This document shows positions 1 to 12,739 of a stretch of 64,000 nucleotides of DNA, in pieces. Made by a program: the position numbers and the translations under genes. Position 1 is the first letter of the stretch, and each line of letters starts with the position of its first letter. The stretch is taken from the NCBI GenBank assembly GCA_038503075.1, contig JBCAML010000020.1, positions 1,456,322 to 1,520,321 on the forward strand, written 5' to 3'. Below the pieces are notes generated by a model. The model was given only the letters and a program-made list of their open reading frames with translations, did not search any database and was not told the DNA's origin. This stretch comes from Gyromitra esculenta (taxonomy: Eukaryota > Ascomycota > Pezizomycetes > Pezizales > Discinaceae).

Positions 1-964
1 TAAACAGAGTCTCGATTCTTGGCGTAAGATATCTGTCCTACTACGAACGGACATATACATATATAGTCACTATTACTCGATGTACTGAACCTATTATTGA
101 TCACTTGATGATAATTCCCTCCTTGTATCCTACCCTAGATTAAAATCAATCCTTGGTGTTATGATTAAATCTTAAGCGCTAGTTTGGGTGTGTGAGCGCT
201 TTAGATTTATATCTGGTTAGCACACGCACCTAGTATACGGTTATATGGTTATGGTCTTATTGGCTTTGCTGTGAGCTTAGGTGGTGGGGAGTTTCTTGAA
301 TAGAAAAGATTGCAAAGATCGAAAGCTAAATTTTGATCCGCTAATGACCATCCGGAGCCCCGAAATACATATGGTTTTTTAAAATATGAATATAGTAGAG
401 TGATATGATCGTGAGTTGGGGGAAATATGATAATATAATAAGGATCATGGTTCCCGAGAGATAGAGTAGGTATCTTGAAGATGGGCGCAAGAGTAGTATT
501 ATTTTAGTGTGGGGAGTTTTCTATAGCATGTCCGCTCACACGTAGCGTTGGAAAGGAAAGGAAGTCGAAGAAAATAATATGAAGCTAATTAGACGCTGAT
601 GTTGATGATATTGGTAAGAAATGATCTTGAGCTCGGAATGGTGCCTAAATACTAAGAAATATATATCTTATAGAGCCTTCAATCAGTATCAATGTGCATA
701 CGTTGCAATTGTGGAGTAGTGGTTTTAGTTTAGGGGACTTACCATCTTGCCGAAACACAGAGTCTGCTCGCAAATACATAGAAAAGTAAAGAGGATGCGA
801 TGGAAAATTCTTGGCACAAAATTCCAAATAACTCCTTGATCTCGAGGAAAGAAAAGACAGATTAAGATGTGCCGAGGGATCTGTGAAGTTTGGTGTCAGC
901 TTCAGGGAGCAGGTGATACTTTGTACGTACTTACCGGACAAGAGAATACACGATAGTCTCCACC
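1..964. other. Intergenic region downstream of the TcA-like gene
   Basis: AT-rich sequence with no convincing coding region. A 107-codon open frame on the minus strand (645-968) overlaps the stop of the TcA-like gene, has no recognisable motif and is probably 3' UTR or spacer. Confidence 0.5.
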
Positions 965-3900
965 TCATCTTCTCACCAATGTGTATCGTACCACAACCCA
1001 GAGATCACGTATGAAGTCGCCTTTATCTGACTTTACTAACTTGAGAGTCCAAGTCCCAAATAAGCATTCAATATCCCCCGAACTGTAGCAGTTCAAGACA
1101 CTGGTGTCTGATACCCCGAACGGTACCTCCTTGGTGTTCCCTGGAGGAAACGGTACCACCATCTTCCATCTCGTAGCGTCAATGTTTGAAGATGTGAAGA
1201 GGAGAATCTCCTTCACGGCTACTCGGTTGGAATATTTATTCGCAAAGAATGGGAGACTGTTTTCCAGATTCGGTAGGTTTAGGGAGTGGTTAGTGCGGAA
1301 CTCTTTCCACTCACTAGCGAATTCGTGCCTGACGTCGTAAAGGGCGAAAAGTCCTCCTCTAAGTGATTTTATTTCCCCCAGATACGAATCAAGGTGAGCA
1401 TTAGCAATACGCTTGAGTGTGTCTCCTCCGTAAACCGATGTATAGCGGAGGCTCAGAACAACGTCTACGATCCCTCGATAGTCAAATGCTCGGAAGTTGG
1501 TTGGGAGTTCAAGTTTCCACCTGCTGATAGCCCCAGCGCCCTCAAATGGAGCGTATCGTTCATCGTTGGAAGTGGGTTTAAATATCCCGTTGTCGTTTTG
1601 CCCGTTGCTGGTTGCGATATGATCGATGGGGACGACGTCTGTGTGGAAGCCGTCATCAGCCTGAGTAGTCCATCCTTTGGCATAGGAACTCTCGTCGGTG
1701 GGAATCTTAACGCGATAGCTGTGTTTAACGAGTCGCATAGTACAATTCACGCTTGTTAATGATGGGCGAGGCTGTGGGGAGATCGTCAAAGAAATTCCCT
1801 TGATCCTGCGTTTATAGTGCCCAGGGAAATCCATATCGAACAGTACTTCTGGGAGTGTGAATTCGCATCTTCCAAGTTCTCTGAATTCCAGAAGAGCTCT
1901 AGGGTTAAGTTGCTTCAACGAGATGAGCTTGGTGATTTCGTAGTCGTAGCCGCGGTTTTCGTTATATGCCACTTCGAGTCGCTTTAATCCCAGGTACAGC
2001 GCTTCCCCAGAGAATAGTCCATCTTTGTTCGCGTCCCATGTTCCTTGGATAAAGTTCGTGATTGGAGGGCTTCGCTCAGAGTGAAAGGAATTCACAGGAC
2101 CTCGCTCAAATTGGAAAGAGTTTTCAGCTTTCTTCGCGAGATCATACGCAAGAAGATAAGTCTGGTGGTATAAGTCCCGGAGCTGCTTCTCTCGCCACAT
2201 ATAGAGAGCTTCATTGGTATATTTTGCGCGTAGAAATTGTTCCGTATCGGCCGCCAACTGTAGACGTCTCTGCTGTAGTTCAATTTCGAGTTGGACGATC
2301 TGGATACGGACACTTTGAGCCTCAATTTGCTTGTCGATATGTTTGATTTCGTGACCAGCGGAGTTTGCTTGCTTGATCCGGTCTTGGTACTGGCGAAGCA
2401 TGGTGCTTTTTCTAGCGGTACCCACGGATCGTGATTGAAATAAGTCCATTTGGGCTGCCATTGCGCGTGAGTGAGCAGATGCTGCCTGGCCTAGCCTTAG
2501 AGAACCTAGCTCCATAGAAAGCCCCATAGTTGGGCGAGAAAGCAGTATCGCTGACGAAATTTCAAAACTGCTGCGCTTTTCAATGTACTCAGCAGCTTCG
2601 TCTGCTTGGTCGATCTCTGTCGTCTCGAAAGCGTTAAACCTATAGCCACTGCCGCGCTGAGTTCGCACAACAGGCCCTGATAATTCCTGAAAGTTTTCTT
2701 TCTCCGATGGAGGTCGTTTCTCACTATGACCGATCAATGTGTATAAATGCTGAAGCCGGGAAGCCGGGCCTTTTCGAGCCTCTCTAAGCGAAACTGTCCG
2801 ATTTTTACAGTAGTTAGTTTGGACTCACGCTGCAAAGGAATACTTGTTACCTACCTAGAGCTTTATTAGCCTCTTCAAGACTCAATCTTTTCATCCCTAG
2901 TATCATAGTATTTATGGTGGATTCATAGCCGGCACGGATAAGATGGTAGGATTCAGAGTCCTTCTTCGCCATCGCTTTGAGAAATGCGTTGCCCAACATC
3001 TTGAGTTCTTGGACTAATTCGAAAGCCCTCTCAAGAACATATTTGAATCGATGGTTAGGCATTGACGCATTTAAGCCCTGCAAGATATTGTAAAGACTGA
3101 GGCCTTGAGCGGCTGCTTGTGCTAGGCCTGTGGTATTATCAATTCGCGGCACGAGGAGATCGAGTGCGCACGTATTCCCCCTGATATCCTGGCAGTTTTG
3201 AATCTTGTATAGTCGATCGTCAATCTTGGTACAAAGGTCTCTGAGCTCGCTATTTTCGGGCACGGAGAAGTATAGCGAGACTTCTCCGAAGAAGCTAGAA
3301 GTAGTAGCATCACCAGCTGTAGCAATTAGAGCGGTGTGATGACTGAACGGAAAAGTTGTTTTGCAGTTTGCAGTGACACCATTCTCTAAGTTAAATTTCT
3401 TCGCAAGAGACTGATATGTTTCCGGATTCTTCTTTCCTCGCTTCTGAATCTTCTGCCTTGGTGGCCCATAGAGATGTGATGCCAAAGTATAGTACTGAAT
3501 AGCGAGGGATATGGAATCCGATGTATTTTGACGGAAATATTGGTCTGCGCAATCGACAAGAATGTTGATATAGCTGGCCACAAACCATTTCATGTAAGCT
3601 ATCGGCCTACTGCGTGCAATCACATGAGGTTGGAATGGGGCGTCTCGTGCGCCACCAATCTGTCCGCCGGGCTTATCAGGCGAACTGGCTTTGAGACCGC
3701 CGAGGAGTCTACCGAGAACATTCTGTGCTGAGATTTCCTTGAATGGAGCCCATTTCCACACGCAGCTTCTTTTGGGATAGTCAATCTCCGAGTGGCCCCC
3801 ATCGTCTTTCGAGCAATAGTCATTGCCGTTTTCGCCTGTGTGATGACTCATCGGATCAAACACATTGTGGGCGATCTTGAGCGCCTGCTCATATTGATGG

Positions 3901-6900
3901 CAGCTCCTCAATTTGTCCATCAAGAGCATGGGGATGTGTAAGCCAACTTCCCAGTTGTACAGTGCATAAGGTGACTTAAGCTCGTGGTAGTTTGGGTAGG
4001 TCATACCCTCAAGACCAGGAGGGGATCCCGAGTATCCGAGTGCATTGTGCTTGAATCTAGAAACTTCAGAATTGAAACCTGCGTAGAGATCGTCTAGGGT
4101 GCTAGAGTTGTTGGTATGACGAAGGAGGTGACCCAAGAATTCGTGGTAGAATGGGGCCGAATAATCTGGTGGAGCGGAAAAGACGGTTTTGGTGGGATTA
4201 CGGCGATTATAGTCAACCGTAATAGGAGGCATATCGGCACTGCTAATACATTGATGGTGGACATTGCTAGGGCAAGAGTGTAAGTTGCTGATAGACGGGT
4301 CTACAGTTGAAACGCAGACATTGTCTTTATCGACTATCGTACCAAACTCACGGTGTATACCAGGTTTGGAAGAATTTATACAAGGCACAGCTGCGGCATA
4401 TTCGTGCAGGAGAAGATCAGAGGCCTCAATGACGTCAAATTGTCCTCGGCTCAATCTAAACCATGCCGTAAGTTGTTTTTCAACTTGGACAGTGAGATAG
4501 AGGTCATCATTGCAGGAAGTGGTGGTGAAAACGTATTCCCTCAATTTACCTAAGCCCTCTGATCCAGGTTGTATTCGAAAGGACTTCGAGGTCAATTGAG
4601 TGGGAGTCCACTTGCCATTTCGATATTCAGTCCATCCAACCTTCAACTCCCAATACTCATACTTTATGGATTTTGGTAATTTTTCCCCCACTTCAGGATC
4701 TTTCTCTTCTTTAGCCTGTTTGATAAATCGAGGAATAAAGACAATCAAGCGTCCCATCCAAACTACCGGCTTAAGGAACGCCCCACCATGGTTTGCTGAG
4801 TTTGTTTCGTTGTCCTCGTAGTGCGGAATGTCGACATACATCTTTTCCCACGGCTTCCACGTCCCCTGTATTGGATTATACGTTCGGTAGTAGTAGAAAT
4901 ATGGCGCCCCACGGGTTCTTGCGAAAATATGAACCAATCTTGTCCCAGCGCTATCGGCGCATATCGATATAATGTGGAGGTTTGCCACTTCATCGAGCTT
5001 CGATAGGTATCTCTTGACCGAATCTTGAACACTCCGGGGGTCGAGATCTTTCTGCAGAATGTCTATTCAGGTTTAGCGATAGTAAAGAGTACAATTGAAT
5101 GATCGTGGACATACCATTTTCGAATTCCTGGAAAATAGGCGACTTATCATCACGCAGAGAGGGCTCAATCCAATTCTCGGGATACACGAAGATTTTCCGA
5201 TTTGCCTCCCATGTACGGTATTCTTTCATCCAATCCCACCTCTTTCGGTCCAAAGTGCGAATCGGAACCCCATACTTTTCCTCTTGCCCGCACATGCACT
5301 GTTGTATGAATAACTGGACGGTGGAGATTGCTTGCTTAATTCTTGACGTCTCATGGCACGACCCCATTTGCACATCAATCAAAAGAAATCCGCGAAGCGA
5401 ATCTGCATCAAAAATCCCCCATTTTACTACTTCTTCTTGGTTTAGAAGATGCCCGATGAGAGAATCTCGTTGGTTGCGGCGGAGGCGGTGTCGCAAAGGT
5501 TTGATTACCTTCCCCCAGTCTTTTGTCGTATATCGTGCTCTGATGGACCCATGAATCTCCTGAGACGCTTCACGAACGTGGCTGAAATCCACCGGCGGCT
5601 CGGCCCAAGAAAACAGGCTGTCTACGTCAACCGCAACTTTCTGCACAAGATCACAGGCTTTCTTCAGTTTTTTCAAGTTTTCCCAGTGTATGAAGTACTC
5701 ACGATCATCCGATCTAAAGTGTGCGAGAAGCCTTTTAACTATGTCTTCTTGGACATGCAGTATTCCTGCAATCCTTTCCGACAATGTTTCTTCTCCAGGA
5801 TACATGTGCAACTCTTGGTCTTGCGAATTTAGCGTCCACCGTAAAAGGTGGATTAATTCTTGGCTAGGTATTTTCGGCAGACTATTGCGAAGATCGAGGT
5901 AGTCCAATAGTTGTTTCCAACCCCCGACCGATAAGGCACCGTCTTTGAATATTGGAGAACCTTGTGGATAGTGTATTATGTACTTAATTTCATCCGTCGA
6001 AATATTGCAGCTATTCACGACGATAGCTATCTTGGCTAAATGAATGTAAATAGGAGTTATCAGTTTTTCGGCGTATTGAGATAGCAATACCACGTCCGGG
6101 ATCGGATGAATCGGCGAGGGTTGCGCTTTCCATTGTAATACGTGGTCGGTATCTGTAATAGCTCTGAATGGATATGGCCGGCCGCCGTTAAGAAAGATGG
6201 AGCTAGTAGACTGTGGCTCCGAGTTATTGAAAGGCACATGTGTGTCGTCGATTTGGAGAGCAGCAATCGCGGAAGAGGAATTAACAAAAGTGTAGATCCC
6301 ACTAGAGGAGGGAACCAAATATCCTTCGAAACCGGTTCCGCCCTCCTTTTTGCTCCACAGCTGGAAAAGCCCGATGGCTTCAAGAGCGGTCACTTCCTCA
6401 TTTCCATCCCCACTTTCGGTTTTAACGTGTAGTATTTCAGATAGAAGCACTCTCGTCATCTCCGTAGGGATGCCAATTTCTCCGGATAAGGTTGTAACAA
6501 CTAGCTGTTCGATAAGTTTTTGTCTCAAGTACGGCAAGAATGATCTTAAGAATAAAAAGCGTCTCTTCAGGACGCTAATACCAGTAGAAGAGAGAGCCTC
6601 TCTCTCCTCATCGCTAAGGAAACAAAACGTAAACCCTAGCCAACCGGGAAGTTTATGCTCTAGCCACTGAGGAGAGTTCTCTAAGAACTCATGTATCTGG
6701 CTGACTTGAGGATGATCATAGAGTAAGGATAACTTCGCAGTAAAAGCGTCCTTCGTGAGGGCATCGTGTTCTTCATCTCGTACATCCGGATGCATGGTGT
6801 GGATGATATCAATTCCATCAATCAGCGACTTGATCACAGTTAGTATCTCAGTTTTTGACTGTTGTAGTGGGGTTAGAGGATCATCAATCCCTTTCACGAC

Positions 6901-9222
6901 GTAGTTCAGCTGCGCAAAAGAGATGCCTGCGTCATCCATGCGCTCCCAGTGTTTTAAGAATTCAAGCGTATGAAATGGGCTTTCGAATATGTTTCCAAAA
7001 ACATCGATGGCCTGGCAGAGGGTGGTCGGAGTGACGTGTAGTATATGAGCCATTAGACTATGGCGATAGAGCAAGCTCAAATTTTCGATCGAAAGATCTT
7101 GATCAATTAGAATATCTCCAGAGTACAGATTGGCGTTTATGAAGGTGTTCAGCCCGTCCTCCGTAAGACCGAGTGCAACCATAATTACCGCTCGGTGAGC
7201 TATAAGTCTGCCTGCCTCCGTGAAATAATTTCCCTCATCATCCGGTTTAAATATCGGATCGACAGTGATGTGATTGTGAGTAAGGAATAGCTGAGCGTAA
7301 AGGGAATTTTCCCCCCTAGTACTGATCGTTGACCAAAGCGTGAGGAGATTAGGCAAGTCCAGGCTAGTGATTTCGAGGAGCTTCATCACACAAATAAGCT
7401 GATCCAAGAGATCCGCAGTAATCGTCAAAGGGGCGTTTGGTGTATCCTTAAACCGTGACAGCACAGAAATCGTCTTGTCCAGCTCATCGATTGTCCACCC
7501 CAGCTTCGCACGCAGACGCAAAAACCGTTGAATTCGCATGAACTCATTAGGGTCCAGCCTTCCCCCATCCAAATGAGTCAAGCGGGCACGACCTGAATGC
7601 CAGCCTTCTGACATGTGTGGGTTGTCCAGTACAATTATTTTTGAGAATACGCTGAAATTTGCCCTTACCCAATCTTCGATTTGTTTTGGACTAAATTTCT
7701 CGGCCCTGCTGATGGAGGTTGACTTATTTTGCTGGGCATCCATATATTTGATAAGAGATTTGTACCGTACGACAGGATCTTTAGCACCAACATCTCTACC
7801 AATTATCTTGTCGAGGGATACAAATCCGAATTGATTGCTCTCGAGTATGGCGAGACCTTGCCCACGTGGGACATACGGGTTTACAAATTCCGTCTTCAAT
7901 AAGTCAACCAGATCTGACGACTCCATTCCAGTCCTTCGAAGGAATTCGCTCTTTATAACTTCGGGCCCAGTATCTGACTGGAGAGCTTCTGCCTTCTTCT
8001 TGTAGCCCCAGTATTCCCACCATCCTCTCCTTCTAACTGCTCCACTTGGTTCCCCGATTTGGGAAGATTCGTCATGCTCGATAGGATCGTGTTTATTCTG
8101 CAGGAAATCTTCTCCTGTCAAGGCAATGTGGTCTGACTCTGTAAGGCTCAGATATTCTGCTGTGACGGCCCGGTTCTGTGCGGCAACGTGTGATTCCACT
8201 GAGCTCGCAACTTCTTCCTCTTTTGGTACAATTGTGCCTGACTGAAAAGCTCTGCGGCAGGTGTCAAGGAGCTCATAGCGGGAGGATTTAAGATGTATGA
8301 GGAAAGTTCGGATTTCGTCGAGCGGTTGGTGGTAAGGGAGCTTGTTGATAGGACACAGAGTCTCAGAAAGAATGGAATAGGCGTCGTCGTTTATTTCCTA
8401 AGGCTTAAATCAGCTTGTAATACTAATTAACAGTTGTGGCTGACATTGAAATACCTGGGGCTCTGATAGTAAGTCACCGCAAATAGGGCTAGGGTTTTTA
8501 TATGCGTGTATCTTGGCTTCATCCACAATCGTGTCGGAGACCGGGTGTCCCCACAAGTACACCGCAAACGACTCCATAACCTCGTTCGCAAGATCTAGGT
8601 ACGAGAGCATGGTTTTGGTATTCACACACGTCAACTGGAGTTTACCAAGATCGGGGCGGCGGGCAAGGAGACATTCGAGAGCGGTGCCAAAAACACGCTC
8701 TTGTCCGGAGTATCTTGAACCAGGTTCAAGGCTGTTGCTTTGCAGAAATTGGAGAATTTCTACAAAGTATGCTGCTGGAGAGGTGAAGGAGTTGCAGTCG
8801 GCACAGACGTCGCGGTCTATATTCCCAAACAGATGCTCTAGGCCAAAATCTGGTAGAGTTTCTCCTGTCTTCTTGATCATTTCCAGTCTCTCTCTGGTCG
8901 AAATACTACCTTCAATGGCAGCCAAGTCTGTTCCTTGAACTGCCTCATACGAAGCCATAATCCGGCTTTCGCAAGTATTTACTGCATTGTCGTAGATAGC
9001 GGTAGCATCGTTCACCGAAATACTATCTCGGACACGGGAAACAAAGCTTGCGAGTGGGAGAGCTGCAATCGCTGCCACCGAGGTGAATCCAGCCTTCGCA
9101 AGAACTCCTGCGTAGTTGGGACTGTATCCTCGCGCAAGTTCGTTTGATGAATCAGTACACTTAGATAATCTGACTATATGTCGGAAATTCTCGAATTGCT
9201 TTTTAGATGCACTGTTCCACAT
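965..9222 (-). CDS. TcA-like (ABC toxin complex subunit A) protein gene, four exons
   Basis: Proposed exons on the minus strand are 9222-8455, 8397-5115, 5062-2855 and 2793-965. The introns (57, 52 and 61 nt) have GT...AG ends and CTAA-like branch sites, and the spliced length is 8,088 nt, exactly 2,696 codons including the stop. Exon 1 resembles the N-terminal VRP1/SpvA-like region of TcA (motifs AAYFVEILQFL and SYLDLANEVME). Exon 2 is the long helical shell and ends in the ABC-toxin N-terminal-region signature (SRIKQAISTVQLFIQQ). Exon 3 starts with the neuraminidase-like domain (FYYYRTYNPIQGTWKPWEK). Exon 4 carries the pore and TcB-binding region, with a long coiled coil around SVRIQIVQLEIELQQRRLQL. 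Bacterial TcA proteins are about 2,500 aa pentameric pore-forming translocators, so the length fits a complete protein. The start ATG at 9222 lies in a GCCGCC-ATG context. No TcB or TcC partner is seen here. The introns argue against bacterial contamination and suggest an old horizontal transfer. Function in this fungus is unknown. Confidence 0.88.
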
Positions 9223-10259
9223 GGCGGCTAGTGGGATCGATTTTTCTAGAGGGCTGGCATGGCGTTAGTAACTGAGATTAAGCCTAATTATAAGATGAGA
9301 GAATGTAAGTAAGTGATGGAGGGTTTGCAAGATGTCCTGACAATTTAAGTACGCAAGGCGGATAGTGTAGCTCGAGAAAGTGACTGAGCGCAAGAGCAGC
9401 TTCTTCAAACTATTTCGATTAACCCTGAAGCTTTGGGGTTGTGAGGAGGTATTGAGGGAGGAGCGTAATTCTGAAAACTGGAAAAGCTGTTTAAACAATC
9501 GCAAGTCTGAAGATCACGCTATTGTACGTGTTGCTTGGTCTCCAACGCCAAAAGTGTGATATATTGCTTCTCTTTATATATTAAGATTTTCTCTATCAAC
9601 AAACTACATCAATTTCCGAGGAATAATATCTGTGCATCAGTTAAATGCGTAGATCGAGCATAACCATTCACCAATGCTAAACCAACCAAAATCTGTTGTC
9701 GAAAATAGCGAGCATAGTTCGCGATAATTTATTTGGCATACCTATCTGATATTCAAGCCAATCTGATATTTACTATCATTTTAATCGCGTCTGCTCCTCG
9801 CGGCAACCCTCATAGGATCACAATAGCACCTTTGGTGTTGCATATGATAGAGTACTTCTCCTCTTCAGTAACGGAAGCCTACTAATACGTGATATCTTGC
9901 GGCTGGACCAATTTTGATAACCCTCAATCAAATGAGTTTCAAGTATAGGTAGATAATTTTTGTGTTTTTGTCCTACTCTTACGTGCTCGGAATTCAAAGA
10001 AGTTCCAAGGGTCTTCAGAGAAATTATATATTTTTTGCTACTACAGGCCCATTGTTGATGGATCTTAGGTATGCGCTCTCTCCAGATTGAGAGCAACAGT
10101 TAGAATCACGTACTCCATTAATATTACTGCTGTTGGAGTTTCAGTGCTTGGTTTCAATACATAGATTTTAAATGTACCCTACCTACGCATGATCCAAACT
10201 TTACTCCTTCAGCGACTAAATATCAATATATTCGTTCAAATTTTGACCGCAGGAGTAGC
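9223..10259. other. Upstream region of the TcA-like gene
   Basis: About 1 kb of AT-rich sequence that should hold the promoter of the minus-strand gene. The small open frames (for example 9265-9504 and 9818-10096, minus) have no start context, motif or codon pattern to support them. Confidence 0.45.
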
Positions 10260-10402
10260 TACTCACGGTAGGCATATGCATGAGGAACCCGAAAATGTCT
10301 TTTTCTGGTAAGATTTTTTGATTCGCTCTCCCTAACCGCATTATCGGGTTTATTTGCCAAGTTCCGTTTGCATTTCCGAGTTCCCAATGCCTGCCCCAGT
10401 TG
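10260..10402. mobile_element. MITE, TACT...AGTA group (degenerate)
   Basis: Begins TACTCACGGTAGGCAT followed by GAGGAACCCGAAAATG and ends with the inverted counterpart GCATTTCCGAGTTCCC then GCCTGCCCC. It resembles the better-preserved copies at 12280 and 12591. The terminal AGTA is mutated. Confidence 0.55.
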
Positions 10403-10845
10403 CAAGTAGATAGTTGTCCAACATGCGCAGAATATATTATTAACCTCATTAAAAAGTTTCAGATCTCAAATGTGGGGTTTTCTTGCAACCATGCTGCTAC
10501 ATCGATATCCCTGCGCAATATGATGACGACCATCCACCTCCTGTAGCAATCTTTATTTTCTTAGATTAATAATGCCTCACATCTTATTTCCATTATTGTA
10601 ATCGAAAACATCGTAGGGATCGCGAGGGCAGGCGCGCCCAAGCGCCATAATTCACACACAGTAAATAACTCGGTGAGCACCGAGGGAAAAACAACATGTC
10701 GAATTGACCAATGAATTGTAGTAGATTGCATTCTAACAGACAAAATGTGCATATGACTGTGATATCGTGGATAGTAAATAGGGCCAGGCTGAGCCTGCAG
10801 AATACTTCATCACCACTAACCAAGGCGGCTAGAAATGGATACGGA

Positions 10846-10963
10846 TGCATCAATAAGAACCTGAAAATAAGGATATCAGGTTGACCAATTAGTAAGTTGG
10901 TACAGCTGGATTCAACCAACCAAAAATCTCGATCTAGAACATGCATTTCCAGGTTCTTCATGT
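10846..10963. mobile_element. MITE, AAGAACC subgroup
   Basis: Inverted ends AAGAACCTGAAAAT and ATTTCCAGGTTCTT. Its interior (GGATATCAGGTTGACCAATT and the stretch around CTAGAACATGCATTTC) matches the element at 17273-17398 in opposite orientation, so the two are copies of one element. Confidence 0.6.
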
Positions 10964-11426
10964 GGTATCGAAGTAGGCACGATTGATTGACCCCTGTCGT
11001 CTATTTGATATACCTCTGCTAGAAAACGATTTTACCCCGCGATCTTAGCCATATAGCTTAGTGCCATATAAATCACCAAGCCAGCTATAGGTTTCACTAT
11101 TAACAACACAATCTAATTATAATTATAACGATGCACTTTACTTTCGATTTCGACACTTTTTCTGCAGCTGCTACGTAATTACTCCAGCAGCTTCCACGTA
11201 GAGGGCCTATCCAGAAATAAGAAAAACTCTACAGAGCTGACAGAGATTCAATTTTCGGGGATCCGGGTCTTGAACTCTATAGTCGCATTTGACGATGTTT
11301 CCGCGATAGGAAAGATTGGAATGCTATACCAAATCAACAATCTTGGATAAGGATCAAAAGCAGTTCGATTTAAAAATGCTAATCAAACACACGCACTAAA
11401 CATTGTTCGCGAGGCAACAGGGTTCT

Positions 11427-11563
11427 TACTCGTGCTCTAACATAAGTACCTGAAAATGTCTTTTGGTGGCAAAGTTTTTTAATTCGTCCCGCAGCAGCAC
11501 TTCAAAATTTGGTTCGCCAAAGTCTTCCCCTTGTTTTCAGGTACTTATGCCAGAGCAAAAGTA
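11427..11563. mobile_element. MITE, TACT...AGTA group
   Basis: Imperfect inverted ends: left TACTCGTGCTCTAACATAAG then TACCTGAAAATG, right TTTTCAGGTACTTATG then CCAGAGCAAAAGTA. No coding capacity. It directly abuts the element starting at 11564. Confidence 0.7.
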
Positions 11564-11807
11564 TTACGGGGGTCGGGGAAAGTCTGATGACAGGTGGCAG
11601 TGCAGCTCTTTTCTCGGGGGCTCGAACTCGCTTGAATTTTATAACTCAACTGACTAACTTTACCCAATGTTTAATACATAGAATTCACTACCTCTTACCA
11701 TTTTTATTAGGCCTCTCGAAGAACTGCGGAGTGGGGAGAAAGATAGGCAATTGTTACTTGTACCACCACCTGTCATGATCATCAGACTTTCCCCAACCCT
11801 AGTAGTA
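11564..11807. mobile_element. MITE, GGGGAAAGTCTGATGA type
   Basis: The left end carries GGTCGGGGAAAGTCTGATGA then CAGGTGG. The right end carries CCACCTGTCATG then ATCATCAGACTTTCCCC. About 245 bp, non-coding. The TIR is related to that of the element at 22715. Confidence 0.7.
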
Positions 11808-12279
11808 CATTTGTGTCAGCTACAGCAAGGTGTATTGGTAGACAGACGCTTGGAAAGCTGAAACCATGGAACTTAAAGAGGAAAAACATACCTTGTACTG
11901 ATTGAGTGGTATTTTTTATTTTTCTATGATGAATAATACGCATTATGTGGAGCTGTGCTCTGAATCTCTCCCTGTTGCAGCGGGTCGAACTTATTTTGAT
12001 TTGCCCTTCCTAGCCCGATTATTGTTTATTGGCCAACTTCTGCTTAAGCTTGCATTTTCGGGTTCCTCGAGCATGTCTCGATTAGCTGGAGTGCGCACGC
12101 CAAGCTTCAACCAACCGGCTCCACACCCGCTGCCTCACCACGCTCAGCTTGAAAAACGTAATTGGGAAATACTTGCTAGTAGTACGAGTAAGTAACTAAC
12201 CAATCTTCTCTAGACAGGCCAGGCCTGAATATGCCACCAAACTGTAAATGCATGGTCATGTGAGAAATGACTCGAGCTC

Positions 12280-12432
12280 TACTCGAGGCAGGCAAAAAGT
12301 ACCCGGAAATGCAAGCTGTATGCACACTATTCTGACCAGACCAGCCAAACCACAAGATTTTACTTAATCGCCCAATCAACTAAACCCCTCCAGCAGCTTG
12401 CATTTTCGGGTACTTATTGCCTGCCCCGAGTA
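12280..12432. mobile_element. MITE, TACTCGAGGCAGGCA type
   Basis: Well-preserved 153-bp element. Its left arm TACTCGAGGCAGGCA, AAAAGTACCCGGAAATGCAA is mirrored by the right arm TTGCATTTTCGGGTACTT, ATTGCCTGCCCCGAGTA. Ends and length fit a TA-target DNA transposon derivative. Confidence 0.8.
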
Positions 12433-12590
12433 CACTCCACCTCACTATAAGCGAGACAACCACAGGGTATTAATGTTTTTTTTTACATGCATATATTGCT
12501 GTAATACTCTAGTACCAAACGATAACTTAGCATGCATATGATCAGAAAAAGTTTTATCTGACAAATAAGTGCTCTATATTGCCAGCTATC

Positions 12591-12739
12591 TACTCGGGGG
12601 AGACATGAAGAACCCGAAAATGCAAGTAGAAGTTGGCCAATATTCAATCATCCTGATATTAATGATGGGGCTAAGAAGGGCAAACCAAAAAATTCACTAG
12701 TCAAAGACATTTTCGGGTTCTTCGTGCCTGCTCCGAGTA
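12591..12739. mobile_element. MITE, TACTCGGGGGAGACA type
   Basis: 149-bp element with left arm TACTCGGGGGAGACATGAAG, AACCCGAAAATG and right arm CATTTTCGGGTTCTTCG, TGCCTGCTCCGAGTA. Same family as the 12280 copy. Confidence 0.8.

Noticed and set aside
1104..1759. Plus-strand open frames opposite the TcA-like gene
   Set aside because: Shadows of the minus-strand gene without their own motifs.
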